64,000 nucleotides of DNA from Neobacillus terrae. GTDB lineage: Bacteria; Bacillota; Bacilli; Bacillales; Cytobacillaceae. The translations under genes were made by a program, and so were the position numbers. Numbering within the stretch: the first letter of the stretch is position 1; each line of letters begins with the position of its first letter. The notes under the pieces are model-generated. The model was not told the DNA's origin and searched no databases. It was given only the letters and a program-made list of their open reading frames with translations. Shown one piece after another: positions 16,408 to 25,168 of the stretch. Location: NCBI RefSeq assembly GCF_011393025.1, contig NZ_JAAOEO010000002.1, positions 124,001-188,000 of the forward strand, in the 5' to 3' direction.

Positions 16408-17739
16408 ATGGAATTGGACAGTGTAAGCCTGAGCAGGATGCTGACTACAATGACGTTGGCGTTCCACATTATTTTTGCGACAATTGGTGTCGGTGTTCCA
16501 GTGATGATATCCATCGCAGAATGGATTGGAATCAGGAAAAATGATGCTCATTACACACTGCTCGCGAGAAGATGGGCAAGAGGTTTTACTATTACAGTTG
16601 CTGTTGGTGTTGTTACTGGAACATGTATCGGACTCCAGTTATCAATGCTTTGGCCGAGCTTTATGAGAATTGCAGGTAAAGTGATAAGTCTCCCATTGTT
16701 TATGGAAACATTTGCGTTCTTCTTTGAAGCTATCTTTCTTGGAATATATTTATATACTTGGGATCGCTTCAAAAAACCTCTGTACCATTGGCTAATTTCA
16801 ATTCCCGTTATTCTCGGTTCTTCAGCTTCTGCTGTATTCATTACTTGTGTAAATGCCTTTATGAATACACCTCAGGGATTTAAGCTGAAGGATGGAGCTA
16901 TTGTAAATATCGAACCTTTTCGTGCCATGTTTAATCCCGCCGCACCATCAAAAATTTTCCATGTATTAACATCCTCTTATATGACAGCAGCGTTTATATT
17001 AGCTTCAATTGCAGCTGCGGCTATAATTAGAGGAAAAAAAAGTACTTATTACTATAAATCATTAAAACTTTCTTTGGCAATGGGACTGCTCTTCTCCCTT
17101 GCAACAGCCTTAGCAGGGGATGAGTCCGCAAAGTTTCTTGCTGAAAAACAGCCTGAAAAGCTTGCAGCTGCTGAGTGGCATTTTGAGACTGGCAAGGGGG
17201 CTGACCTTGTTTTATTTGGTTCTCTGGCAGGCGGGCATAGAGTAGAAAATGCTATTAGAATACCAAAAATGCTAAGTTTTTTAGCTGGTGGTTCTTTAAA
17301 TACGAAAGTAACGGGACTCGATAAAATACCAGATGACGAGCAGCCTCCTTTATGGATTCATTACATGTTTGATCTGATGGTAAGTATCGGCATGTTTGGC
17401 ATTGGCATATCTGCCCTTTATTTCATTCTTTTGAAATTCGGAAAGAGCTTTTGTGCGAAATGGCTTTTATGCCTGATAATAGCCTCTGGGCCGCTTTCCA
17501 TGATTGCTGTTGAATTAGGATGGATCCTGGCAGAAGTGGGAAGACAGCCATGGATTTTAAGGGGATACATGAAGGTGGCAGAAGGTGCAACAAAAGCTGA
17601 TAATGTCGGTTTAACGTTTGTTATGTTCTTTTTGCTTTATTTAGTTCTTGGAGTTATGTCTGTTTATGTACTGATAAAAATGTTTCGTAATAAACCTGCA
17701 GAAGAAGAGTTTGCCAGCCGGTATTCGCGTGTTTCCTGA
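16408..17739 (+). CDS. ythA: Cytochrome bd-type quinol oxidase subunit I
   Basis: 443 residues, about nine membrane spans. Haem-ligand and core motifs are in place: the N-terminal His in LAFHIIFATIG, the second His in KIFHVLTSSYMT (near residue 188), and the conserved GRQPW segment. The quinol-binding Q-loop is short, as in the B. subtilis YthA type. It oxidises menaquinol and reduces oxygen to water at the membrane. AGGGGG supports ATG 16408. It forms an operon with ythB, 32 bases downstream, behind a Rex-like box. The symbol follows the B. subtilis second bd oxidase and is less sure than the function. Confidence 0.87.
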   Translation: MELDSVSLSRMLTTMTLAFHIIFATIGVGVPVMISIAEWIGIRKNDAHYTLLARRWARGFTITVAVGVVTGTCIGLQLSMLWPSFMRIAGKVISLPLFMETFAFFFEAIFLGIYLYTWDRFKKPLYHWLISIPVILGSSASAVFITCVNAFMNTPQGFKLKDGAIVNIEPFRAMFNPAAPSKIFHVLTSSYMTAAFILASIAAAAIIRGKKSTYYYKSLKLSLAMGLLFSLATALAGDESAKFLAEKQPEKLAAAEWHFETGKGADLVLFGSLAGGHRVENAIRIPKMLSFLAGGSLNTKVTGLDKIPDDEQPPLWIHYMFDLMVSIGMFGIGISALYFILLKFGKSFCAKWLLCLIIASGPLSMIAVELGWILAEVGRQPWILRGYMKVAEGATKADNVGLTFVMFFLLYLVLGVMSVYVLIKMFRNKPAEEEFASRYSRVS

Positions 17740-17771
17740 TTGGACAGACCTACTGTTGGGAGGAATAGAAA

Positions 17772-18785
17772 ATGAGGCTTCAAATTTTAGGAATAGTAGT
17801 ATTATGGATATTTTTATACGGTTATTTAATAGTCGCTTCCGTTGACTTTGGAGCTGGTTTTTTTGCATACTATGGAAAATTAACGAATAAAGACCATATT
17901 ATTAATCATATTATCAGCCGATACCTTTCTCCAGTTTGGGAGGTTACCAACGTTTTTTTTGTTTTCTTTTTTGTAGGGCTTGTCGGTTTTTTCCCTGAAA
18001 CGGCTTACTATTATGGAACAGCTTTGTTAATTCCGGGAAGCATTGCCTTGATCCTTCTGGCTATCAGGGGTTCATTTTATGCGTTTGGCAATTATGGTCC
18101 AAAATCCAATAGATTTTATTTATTTCTGTATGGTGCTACGGGCCTCTTAATCCCCGCGTCCTTATCTACAGCCCTTACCATTTCAGAAGGAGGCTTCCTG
18201 AAAAAGAATGGAGATTCTGTTCAATTCCTTACTGGAGAACTATTCAGAAGCCCTTATTCCTGGTCAGTTGTACTTTTGGCGATTGTATCAGTATTGTTTA
18301 TAAGTGCCTCTTTTCTGACCTATTATGCAGGCAGGGCAAAAGACGGTGGGGCTATGGAATTATTAAGAAATTTTGCGCTGTTTTGGAGTTTTCCTACTAT
18401 TATTGCAAGCCTGTTAGTTTTTTTATCTTTAAGGGAGCATAATCCTAAACACTTTCAGAACAGCCTTGAAATATGGTGGATGTTTGCTTTCTCTTTTTTA
18501 TTCTTTTTAGCCGCAGTCTACCTGATTTATAAGAGAAAGTTACTGGGAACAGCATTTATCCTGGTTATGCTTCAGTTTTTCTTTGCATTCTTTGGATATG
18601 GCGCATCTCATCTTCCGTATATACTGTATCCGTATATTACCGTATATTCAGCCTACACAAGTGATACGATGGGAATCACTCTTGTAACAGTTTTTATTGC
18701 AGGCCTGGCTTTACTGGTGCCTTCATTAATATTGCTAATGCGCCTCTTTTTATTTAATGCAGATTATGTAAGGGGTCAAAAGTAA
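17772..18785 (+). CDS. ythB: Cytochrome bd-type quinol oxidase subunit II
   Basis: 337 residues, about eight or nine membrane spans, beginning IVVLWIFLYGYLIVASVDFG with the conserved acidic-aromatic stretch VDFGAGFF and SPVWEVTNVF typical of CydB. It pairs with subunit I to build the haem b/d oxidase. TGGGAGGA precedes the ATG. No cydCD exporter genes are nearby, so assembly would rely on genes elsewhere. Confidence 0.86.
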   Translation: MRLQILGIVVLWIFLYGYLIVASVDFGAGFFAYYGKLTNKDHIINHIISRYLSPVWEVTNVFFVFFFVGLVGFFPETAYYYGTALLIPGSIALILLAIRGSFYAFGNYGPKSNRFYLFLYGATGLLIPASLSTALTISEGGFLKKNGDSVQFLTGELFRSPYSWSVVLLAIVSVLFISASFLTYYAGRAKDGGAMELLRNFALFWSFPTIIASLLVFLSLREHNPKHFQNSLEIWWMFAFSFLFFLAAVYLIYKRKLLGTAFILVMLQFFFAFFGYGASHLPYILYPYITVYSAYTSDTMGITLVTVFIAGLALLVPSLILLMRLFLFNADYVRGQK

Positions 18786-18855
18786 GATATTTGCATACAA
18801 TTGTTTTATACTAAGATGGAAGAGTAATAATCATGTCTTTGTTGGGGGAATCCTT

Positions 18856-19515
18856 GTGAAAAAGAATTTTGCGGTTATTGGCCTGGGCCGTTTTGGCGGA
18901 AGTATCTGCCGGGCTCTTTCAGAACAAGGGCTTGAGGTCTTGGCCATTGACAGCGATGAAGATAGAGTAAATGAATACTCTGCTATTGCTTCTCATGCAG
19001 TAGTAGGAGATTCAACAGATGAGGCAGTATTAAAAAGTCTTGGAATACGCAACTTTGACCATGTAATTGTTGCAATTGGAGATAGTATACAAAACAGTAT
19101 CCTAACTACTCTTATTTTGAAAGAGTTGGGAGTAAGGAATGTTACTGCCAAAGCGCAAAACGACTATCATGAAAAGGTATTGAAAAAGATAGGAGCAGAC
19201 AAGGTGGTTCATCCTGAGAGGGATATGGGGAGAAGAATTGCTAATAACATTGCTTCCAGCAGCGTATTGGACTACCTTGAGCTTTCCGACAAACATAGCA
19301 TTGTTGAAATTATAGCGAATGAGAAGCTGGGCGGTCATACGATTCTTCAATTGGATATAAGAGCACGTTATGGCCTTAATATTGTTGCCATAAAAAGAGG
19401 CAGTAATATTATTGTCTCTCCACAGGCAAGTGAAACTATTCTATCTGAAGATGTCTTGATCGTAATTGGAACCGATGAAGATATTAACCGTTTTGAAAAG
19501 AAAGTAATGAAATAA
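18856..19515 (+). CDS. ktrC: K+ uptake regulatory subunit KtrC (RCK)
   Basis: 219 residues. An N-terminal RCK_N Rossmann domain (FAVIGLGRFGGSICRAL, then the acidic AIDSDEDRV that marks nucleotide binding) precedes a C-terminal RCK_C domain (about 135-219). It matches KtrA/KtrC gating subunits that sit on the membrane face of the KtrB/D channel and respond to ATP/ADP; the C-domain is a c-di-AMP target in this family. No ktrD is adjacent, as for B. subtilis ktrC, which also lies beside rnjA. GTG start with GGGGGAA upstream. Confidence 0.9.
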   Translation: MKKNFAVIGLGRFGGSICRALSEQGLEVLAIDSDEDRVNEYSAIASHAVVGDSTDEAVLKSLGIRNFDHVIVAIGDSIQNSILTTLILKELGVRNVTAKAQNDYHEKVLKKIGADKVVHPERDMGRRIANNIASSSVLDYLELSDKHSIVEIIANEKLGGHTILQLDIRARYGLNIVAIKRGSNIIVSPQASETILSEDVLIVIGTDEDINRFEKKVMK

Positions 19516-19571
19516 AGAAAAGTGGAGGCGCCCGTTAAGCGCCTAAATAGTCCTAATCTCATCCAAACCAC

Positions 19572-19608
19572 AAAAAAAGAAGCAGGCACGCGGCCTGCTT
19601 CTTTTTTT
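19572..19608. terminator. Bidirectional terminator ktrC / rnjA
   Basis: AGAAGCAGGC/GCCTGCTTCT with seven-base A- and T-tracts on either side. It sits between convergent genes and reaches the rnjA stop. A second hairpin AGGCGC/GCGCCT lies at 19526-19544 without a T-tract. Confidence 0.92.
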
Positions 19609-21274
19609 ATACCTCCATGATGATCGGAAGGATCATAGGGCGGCGTTTCGTTTTTTCATAAAGGAATGGAGCCAATGTATCTGTAATTTCATTTTTGATT
19701 TCGGACCATTGGGTTGTTTTTCTTTCCATAACTTTGTTTAGATGTTTGGTTATTAAAGTTTGTGCGTCATTGATAAGGTCACCGGATTCTCTCATATAAA
19801 CAAATCCTCTTGAGATAAGATCAGGGCCGGCTGCAATTTTAAAGTCTTTCATATTAATGCTGACCACTACAACCACTAGGCCTTCCTCAGAGAGGATTCT
19901 GCGGTCACGCAACACGATATTACCGATATCACCAATACCGCTTCCGTCAATATAAACATTGCCTGAAGGGATTTTTCCTGCAACTTGAGCAGTATCCTGA
20001 GAAAGAGCAAGAACTTCGCCATTATCCATTATAAAACAATTTTCTCCAGCAACTCCGCAATCAACAGCAAGCTTTGTATGCATTTTTTGCATGCGGTATT
20101 CACCGTGTATCGGCATAAAGAATTTTGGCTTTATTAAACGAAGCATAAGCTTTTGCTCTTCCTGCCCGCCGTGTCCTGAAGTGTGAATATCGCTTAGTTT
20201 GCCATGAATAACCTCTGCACCAGCTCTAAAAAGAGAGTTAATGGTACGGCTGACACTGATGGTATTGCCAGGGATAGGAGAAGATGAGAAAACAACTGTA
20301 TCCCCAGGAATGATCTGGATTTGTCTATGCGTTCCGTTTGCAATTCTGGACAGGGCTGCCATTGGTTCACCCTGGCTGCCAGTACAAAGTATAGTAACCT
20401 TATTGGCCGGCAGTCGGTTGATTTGCTGAGAATCAACAAATGTATCTTTTGGAGCCCTTATATATCCTAAATCTAATCCGATTTCTATAGCGGCTTCCAT
20501 GCTGCGTCCAAAAACGGCAACTTTTCTTCCATTTGTCACCGCAGCTTCTACGACCTGCTGAAGACGGTGAATATTTGAAGCAAAGGTTGCAAAGATAACC
20601 CTTCCATCCACTTTCCGGAAAATATCCTGAATGCTTTCACCAACTCGGCGTTCAGACATGGTGAAATCAGGAACTTCACTGTTTGTACTGTCAGAAAGGA
20701 GACAAAGAACTCCCTCTTTACCGATTTCAGCCATTTTGGTCAGGTTGGCTGGCTCACCCACTGGTGTAAAATCGAATTTAAAATCTCCCGTATGAACTAT
20801 TTGGCCAGGAGGGGTTTTTACTACGATTCCGTAAGAATCAGGGATGCTGTGGGTAGTTCGGAAAAAAGTAACAGAAGTTTTTCTGAACTTGATAATGTCA
20901 TCTTCTTTAATTTCAATCAGCTTAGTCGTACGGAGAAGCCCATGCTCTTCAAGCTTATTTCTAATTAAGCCCAAAGCAAGCTTGCCTCCGTAAATAGGTA
21001 CATTTATTTGTTTTAGTAAATACGGAATTCCGCCAATGTGGTCTTCATGTCCATGAGTTACAAAAAGGCCTTTAATTTTTTCCTCGTTTTTAACCAGATA
21101 TGTATAATCCGGTATTACGTAATCAATACCAAGGAGTTCATCTTCAGGAAACTTGATTCCTGCATCAATTAAAATTATCTCGTCCTGAAATTGAACTCCG
21201 TAAGTATTCTTACCGATTTCACCAAGACCACCCAGTGCGAAAACGGCAGTTTGATCGTTTTTAACAAATTTCAT
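19607..21274 (-). CDS. rnjA: Ribonuclease J1
   Basis: 555 residues, the B. subtilis RNase J1 length. It is a beta-CASP metallo-beta-lactamase nuclease: the metal motif HGHEDHIGG is near residue 74, followed by HTGDFKFD, the beta-CASP domain and [10 protein letters not shown]. It is a 5'-to-3' exonuclease and endonuclease central to mRNA turnover and rRNA processing. It lies six bases after rpoY, with which it forms an operon as in B. subtilis. Confidence 0.97.
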   Translation of the reverse strand: MKFVKNDQTAVFALGGLGEIGKNTYGVQFQDEIILIDAGIKFPEDELLGIDYVIPDYTYLVKNEEKIKGLFVTHGHEDHIGGIPYLLKQINVPIYGGKLALGLIRNKLEEHGLLRTTKLIEIKEDDIIKFRKTSVTFFRTTHSIPDSYGIVVKTPPGQIVHTGDFKFDFTPVGEPANLTKMAEIGKEGVLCLLSDSTNSEVPDFTMSERRVGESIQDIFRKVDGRVIFATFASNIHRLQQVVEAAVTNGRKVAVFGRSMEAAIEIGLDLGYIRAPKDTFVDSQQINRLPANKVTILCTGSQGEPMAALSRIANGTHRQIQIIPGDTVVFSSSPIPGNTISVSRTINSLFRAGAEVIHGKLSDIHTSGHGGQEEQKLMLRLIKPKFFMPIHGEYRMQKMHTKLAVDCGVAGENCFIMDNGEVLALSQDTAQVAGKIPSGNVYIDGSGIGDIGNIVLRDRRILSEEGLVVVVVSINMKDFKIAAGPDLISRGFVYMRESGDLINDAQTLITKHLNKVMERKTTQWSEIKNEITDTLAPFLYEKTKRRPMILPIIMEV

Positions 21275-21280
21275 AAATTA

Positions 21281-21490
21281 TCAAATCTCCAATACTTTAA
21301 AGTCTTCATTTTGTTGTTCATATTCTAAAAAAGCTCCTTTGACTGCTTGTACAAATTCAACATTATAGTCATAGTTAGCCAATTTCTTTCTAACATCTCT
21401 TTCAGATTCGCCTTCCACGAATACTGATTTTGTGTTTTCTCTTACAGGTACCTGTCTAATGCTTTCTTGAAAATAAACTTTAAAAATCAT
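21281..21490 (-). CDS. rpoY: RNA polymerase epsilon subunit
   Basis: 69 residues, DUF1447 family (YkzG), beginning [20 protein letters not shown]. It is a small accessory subunit of Firmicute RNA polymerase bound near the beta' jaw. Its gene leads the rpoY-rnjA operon. A TATAAT -10 on the minus strand lies at 21524-21529, and AAGGAG precedes the ATG. Confidence 0.95.
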   Translation of the reverse strand: MIFKVYFQESIRQVPVRENTKSVFVEGESERDVRKKLANYDYNVEFVQAVKGAFLEYEQQNEDFKVLEI

Positions 21491-21644
21491 TTAAATCGCT
21501 CCTTAATCCACATAACTTTTTCTATTATATAAAATTTTTATAACTTTTTCATTTATTTTATTTAATAAGGATGATTACCATCAAATGGATAGAGATGAAA
21601 ATGCAAGCAAAACGGCTGCTGTTTACAAATTTACAATAAGGAAG

Positions 21645-21670
21645 GAGCCCTTCGCAAGTTTGAAGGGCTC
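21645..21670 (-). terminator. Terminator-like hairpin after the 23-codon gene
   Basis: A perfect nine-base-pair GAGCCCTTC/GAAGGGCTC stem with an eight-base loop, followed on the minus strand by CTTCCTTATTG. The T-tract is broken, so strength is uncertain. Confidence 0.55.
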
Positions 21671-21676
21671 AAAGTT

Positions 21677-21748
21677 TCAGGCAATCGTTTTTTTTCTGAG
21701 CAATTCTTTCCACTGTTTCAAAAGCTTTTCTCTTAGCTTCCTTAACAT
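21677..21748 (-). CDS. 23-residue cationic amphipathic peptide
   Basis: A very short gene with all the parts of a real one. A promoter (TTTACA at 21799-21794, 16-base spacer, TAAAAT at 21777-21772) is followed by an extended Shine-Dalgarno TAAGGAGATGATC (21765-21753, 12 of 13 matches to the anti-SD complement). Then come ATG at 21748, 23 codons, TGA, and a hairpin. The peptide begins MLRKLREKLLKQWKELL and ends in a short basic tail; Leu/Trp fall on one helix face and Lys/Arg on the other. It could be a membrane-active or RNA/protein-binding microprotein. A 29-codon frame (21758-21669) overlaps it, but its ATG abuts the GGAG. I recognise no family. Confidence 0.6.
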   Translation of the reverse strand: MLRKLREKLLKQWKELLRKKTIA

Positions 21749-21919
21749 TGTGGATCATCTCCTTACTTCTTATTTTATACCATCCTTGTCCAATGTAAAG
21801 TGGGCAGGATACCGAAAAGAAGTTTTTTAAAAAATAAAAGTATCTATATATCACTATTATATGATGAATCAATTAAGAATTTCATGGGTAAACATGGAAA
21901 AACTTGTCCCGTTAATAAA

Positions 21920-21948
21920 TTGACAATTTTAAAGAGAAGGTTTACTGT
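21920..21948 (+). promoter_or_regulatory. Candidate promoter of the DMT transporter gene
   Basis: TTGACA, a 17-base spacer and TACTGT. The -35 is perfect and the -10 is weak. It leaves a leader of about 125 bases in which I see no riboswitch. Confidence 0.45.
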
Positions 21949-22079
21949 TTTTGATATTATATAGGTACACATTTAAAAATGAAGTTTTAAAGGCATTAAG
22001 TGGCTTTGCTGCGGGCTTATTTAAGCTTCCTCAAAGAAATTATTAAACATATTTTTAAAAAAACACCGGAGGGATGGGG

Positions 22080-22979
22080 ATGAGCAAATTATATGGTGCC
22101 TTAATAGTTCTGAGTCTAATATGGGGCACTTCTTTTTTATTTATGAAAATTTTGCTTGAAGCGCTTGATCCAGCTGTTATTGTTTTTGGACGCTGTTTCT
22201 TTGGATTTTTAATCCTGGGAATTATTTATATGATAGTGAAGAGAGGCCAAATGAACGGAAGAAAGTTGCCCTGGGGAAAAATAACTTTTGTCGCTTTGAT
22301 GAATAATGTAATTCCCTGGCTATTTATTTGCTCAAGTGAGACAAAAATTTCTTCTAGCCTTGCCTCCATTATTAATGCCATTACACCTATATGGACTTTG
22401 GTAATTGGCTTCTTAATTTTTTCTTCCCCTCTGAGAAAGAATCAATGGGTAGGTATAATAGTAGGCTTTATTGGAATTTTTATATTATCGGAAATAAAAC
22501 CGGGTGATTTTAACGCGGGTCACTTATCTGGCGTTCTATTAATGTCTTGTGCCACCTTTTGCTATGGAGTAGGTTCACATCTTTCCAAGAAGTTCTTAAG
22601 CCATTTGTCTGTATTGGAAACATCATTTTTAACAATGGCCATTTCGGCTGCAATGAGCCTTGTTTGGGTGCTATTAACAGGACCGGGCCGCTTGGCAGGA
22701 TTATTCGATGCCTCTGTCATTTTGCCCTTTGTAGGTCTTGGTGTCCTGGGATCGGGAATTGCTTACTTGCTTTATTACTTCCTAGTTCAAAAGGGAAGCC
22801 CGGAATTTGCATCCTTGGTTACTTACTTGGCGCCTGTTTCCGCAATACTGTGGGGAGCGTTGCTTTTAAATGAAGAGATCCATGCCTCAATGATAATTGG
22901 ATTGGCTGTTATCTTCGCAGGTGTTTATATTTCTTCTCTTAAAGTAAAAGGGAAAACGGGAAAAAAAGCAGCAGCTTAG
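22080..22979 (+). CDS. EamA-type DMT superfamily transporter
   Basis: 299 residues, ten predicted membrane spans as two five-span EamA repeats. The first is SLIWGTSFLFMKILLEALDP (first-span signature) to about residue 135; the second starts LLMSCATFCYGVGSHLSKKF and ends YLAPVSAILWGALLLNEE, the typical last-but-one span. It probably exports a metabolite or amino acid; the substrate is unknown. GGAGGG six bases ahead supports ATG 22080 rather than the ATG at 22074, which abuts the ribosome site. Confidence 0.84.
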   Translation: MSKLYGALIVLSLIWGTSFLFMKILLEALDPAVIVFGRCFFGFLILGIIYMIVKRGQMNGRKLPWGKITFVALMNNVIPWLFICSSETKISSSLASIINAITPIWTLVIGFLIFSSPLRKNQWVGIIVGFIGIFILSEIKPGDFNAGHLSGVLLMSCATFCYGVGSHLSKKFLSHLSVLETSFLTMAISAAMSLVWVLLTGPGRLAGLFDASVILPFVGLGVLGSGIAYLLYYFLVQKGSPEFASLVTYLAPVSAILWGALLLNEEIHASMIIGLAVIFAGVYISSLKVKGKTGKKAAA

Positions 22980-23008
22980 TTTTAAATCAACAAGAAAAGG
23001 AGCTTTTC

Positions 23009-23779
23009 ATGAAAAAAATTGTCTTTTTTGATATAGATGGTACACTGCTTGATCATGACAAAAATTTGCCCTCAAGTACGAAAGAGGCTATAGAAGAACT
23101 GAAAAAAAATGGAGTTTTTGTGGCTATTGCTACAGGAAGAGCTCCATTTATGTTTGAAAACCTTCGTAAGGAATTGGATATTGATTCATTTGTGAGTTTT
23201 AACGGACAGTATGTTGTATTCGAAAATCAGGTTATTTATGAAAATCCGCTTAATGAAACAGAAATGGAAAAACTCTTGGAATTATCAATGCACAATTCGC
23301 ATCCAGTTGTATTCATGAATGAAAAAACAATGAAAGCAAACGTTTCTCAGCACCCCTATATTGAGGAAAGCTTAGGGACATTAAAATTTACTCATCCTGA
23401 AGAGGATGCTGGTTTTTATAAAGGCAGAAAGCTCTATCAGTCCCTTTTATTTTGTGAGGAAGGTACAGAAAACCAGTATAGAAACGAATTTTCTTCTTTC
23501 CATTTTATAAGATGGCATCCATATTCAGTGGATATTCTTCCTGCGGGTGGGTCCAAAGCAGAAGGAATTAAAAAAATGATTTCCAGGCTTGGTTTTCAAA
23601 TGAAAGATGTATACGCATTTGGTGATGGTTTGAATGATATTGAAATGTTAAAAGCTGTTGGTACAGGTGTAGCAATGGGAAATGGCGAGAATGAAGCCAA
23701 GAAGCATGCAGATCTAGTGACTAGTGACGTTGCAGAAGACGGCATACGAAACGGCTTGATAAAATTGAAATTAATATAA
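23009..23779 (+). CDS. ykrA: HAD-superfamily phosphatase, Cof type
   Basis: 256 residues with HAD motif I FFDIDGTLLD (nucleophile and acid Asp at residues 7 and 9), motif II ATGR, a C2B cap domain (about 85-185), and motif IV FGDGLNDIEML. This is the Cof/YkrA group of sugar-phosphate or cofactor phosphatases; the B. subtilis homologue lies between rpoY and def, as here. It lies 29 bases after the DMT gene with AAAAGGAG, so the two are probably co-transcribed. Confidence 0.87.
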   Translation: MKKIVFFDIDGTLLDHDKNLPSSTKEAIEELKKNGVFVAIATGRAPFMFENLRKELDIDSFVSFNGQYVVFENQVIYENPLNETEMEKLLELSMHNSHPVVFMNEKTMKANVSQHPYIEESLGTLKFTHPEEDAGFYKGRKLYQSLLFCEEGTENQYRNEFSSFHFIRWHPYSVDILPAGGSKAEGIKKMISRLGFQMKDVYAFGDGLNDIEMLKAVGTGVAMGNGENEAKKHADLVTSDVAEDGIRNGLIKLKLI

Positions 23780-23870
23780 AGCTTTAATGGAGAATAGAAG
23801 CGAATTGTAGGAACTTGGCATTAGGCAATTGCTTTTGGCGGAAGCCTTAGTTTTTCTTATAGTATTGATC

Positions 23871-23960
23871 ATGAGCTTATTCAATGTCATGCGGGGTTAG
23901 CAGGACTGGCTCAACGCCGCCCCGCGGAAACCGATTGCCTGGTAATGGAAATCAATAGGC
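23871..23960. repeat. Interspersed repeat B, copy 1 (shortened)
   Basis: Shares the order of blocks CTTATTCAATGTC, GCGGGGTTAG, CCCGCGGAAA, and TGGAAATCAA-AGGC with copies at 32897, 44902 and 57650. The middle block (ACCCCACAGGCG...) is missing here. Confidence 0.7.
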
Positions 23961-23968
23961 CTCTTTAC

Positions 23969-24002
23969 AAAAATAAAGCCGCCAGCTGGCGGCTTTATTT
24001 TT
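23969..24002. terminator. Bidirectional terminator ykrA / def
   Basis: A perfect palindrome: AATAAAGCCGCC/GGCGGCTTTATT around AGCT, flanked by A- and T-tracts. It sits between convergent genes. Confidence 0.92.
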
Positions 24003-24029
24003 GGGATTAAGTATGGTTAAATTTATGTC

Positions 24030-24590
24030 TTATCTTTCTATCGCAATAGCGTTTTCAATTGGTTTGTAGGGGTCATTCTTATCGATTAGATCATAGAACA
24101 TAATTCCGTTCAAATGGTCAATTTCGTGTTGAAAACAAATTGCCGGAAGCCCCTTTAAACGAAGTTTCACTTCTTTTCCTTCGAGGTTATAGCCCTTTAC
24201 TGTAACACGTGCAAACCGAGGCACATATCCCTCTATAACTTCATCAACTGATAGGCAGCCCTCACCTGAAAGTAAATAGGAACGCTCTACTGAATGGCTG
24301 GCTATTTTTGGATTGAAAAGAGCATAGCTATACAATACACCTTTATTATCATAGACATGAACGGCGATCATTCTTTTTGAAACATTAATTTGTGGGGCCG
24401 CAAGTCCGATTCCTGGCCGCAAACCATATTGAGCTGCAATTTCAGCGTTTTGGCTGTTTTGCACATATTCCATTATATCCAATAAAGTTTTTTTATCTTC
24501 TTCCGATGGCGGCATTGGAACTTCTTCAGCTGTTTTTCTTAGTGTTGGATGGCCATCTCGGATTATATCCTCCATCGTTAACATGATCAT
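24030..24590 (-). CDS. def: Peptide deformylase
   Basis: 186 residues. The three deformylase motifs are present: GIGLAAPQI (motif 1), EGCLSV (motif 2, metal Cys) and QHEIDHLNG (motif 3, two metal His and the catalytic Glu). It removes the formyl group from nascent N-terminal Met and is essential or near-essential. It is closest to B. subtilis DefB (YkrB), with the characteristic insertion NSQNAEIAAQYGLRPG. AGGAG precedes the first ATG; a second in-frame ATG two codons later is also possible. Confidence 0.96.
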   Translation of the reverse strand: MIMLTMEDIIRDGHPTLRKTAEEVPMPPSEEDKKTLLDIMEYVQNSQNAEIAAQYGLRPGIGLAAPQINVSKRMIAVHVYDNKGVLYSYALFNPKIASHSVERSYLLSGEGCLSVDEVIEGYVPRFARVTVKGYNLEGKEVKLRLKGLPAICFQHEIDHLNGIMFYDLIDKNDPYKPIENAIAIER

Positions 24591-24726
24591 TTCACTCCTG
24601 TATAAAAACTTGCTAATATATGTCTTCCATATTCATAATACTATCAAACAATTTATAAAAAGTTAATAATGGTGAACTATTTCTTGGGAAGGTTAACTCG
24701 TTAGGATTTAAATTACGGAGTAGAAT

Positions 24727-24755
24727 TAAAAAGGGAGAAGAATTCCCCTCCTCCC
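24727..24755 (-). terminator. Terminator of the yjcZ-like gene
   Basis: On the minus strand GGGAGGAG-GGGAATT-CTTCTCCC (one G-T pair) is followed by TTTTTAATT. Confidence 0.75.
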
Positions 24756-24763
24756 TACTCCTA

Positions 24764-24919
24764 TTATTTCCAGCAGGCACAGCCAACAATAATTAATAAA
24801 ATAAATAGAACGACAATTAAAGCAAAGCCCCCGCCCAATCCAAATCCGCAGCCGCCTGCAGCTGGGTAAGCGTAACCACCGCATCCACCATAACCACCGC
24901 ATCCACCATAACCATACAT
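24764..24919 (-). CDS. YjcZ-family sporulation peptide
   Basis: 51 residues: a Gly/Tyr/Cys-rich head in which GYGGC is repeated in tandem (the DNA is also a tandem repeat), then a single hydrophobic span [15 protein letters not shown], and a CACWK tail. This head-plus-span layout is the hallmark of the YjcZ family of small Bacillus spore-associated peptides. GGAGGAGG precedes the ATG at a normal distance. A promoter resembling mother-cell sigma-E/sigma-K sites lies upstream. The exact role of the family is unknown. Confidence 0.88.
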   Translation of the reverse strand: MYGYGGCGGYGGCGGYAYPAAGGCGFGLGGGFALIVVLFILLIIVGCACWK

Positions 24920-24983
24920 AAGAATAACCTCCTCCTATTTTTCCGCCACCGGTTTTCTATTATGTCTTGCCGGGTCAGTAGTA

Positions 24984-25013
24984 TAAATTATGAACCTAGG
25001 CAATAGTCTGTAT
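24984..25013 (-). promoter_or_regulatory. Sigma-E/sigma-K-like promoter of the yjcZ-like gene
   Basis: On the minus strand ATAC (25013-25010) lies 17 bases before CATAATTTA (24992-24984). This fits the sigma-K pattern AC-17-CATANNNTA and loosely the sigma-E pattern, in line with a sporulation gene. Confidence 0.55.
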
Positions 25014-25168
25014 AGGCCCCTGCCCAGTAATAAAAATAAAAAATATTTATAAAATAAGTTGGAGGGACAAGTATTATTTCAGCGCCGGCTTGTTCAAAAA
25101 CAGAGGATTGTCAAACAGATTTATAATAGATATAGTTAGAAAGTATTAAATGTTAGGGGGATTAGCTG

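Noticed and set aside
21669..21758. A 29-codon minus-strand frame overlapping the 23-codon peptide gene
   Set aside because: Its ATG touches the GGAG of the Shine-Dalgarno, leaving no spacing, and its end runs into the terminator stem. Not fully excluded; noted with the peptide finding.
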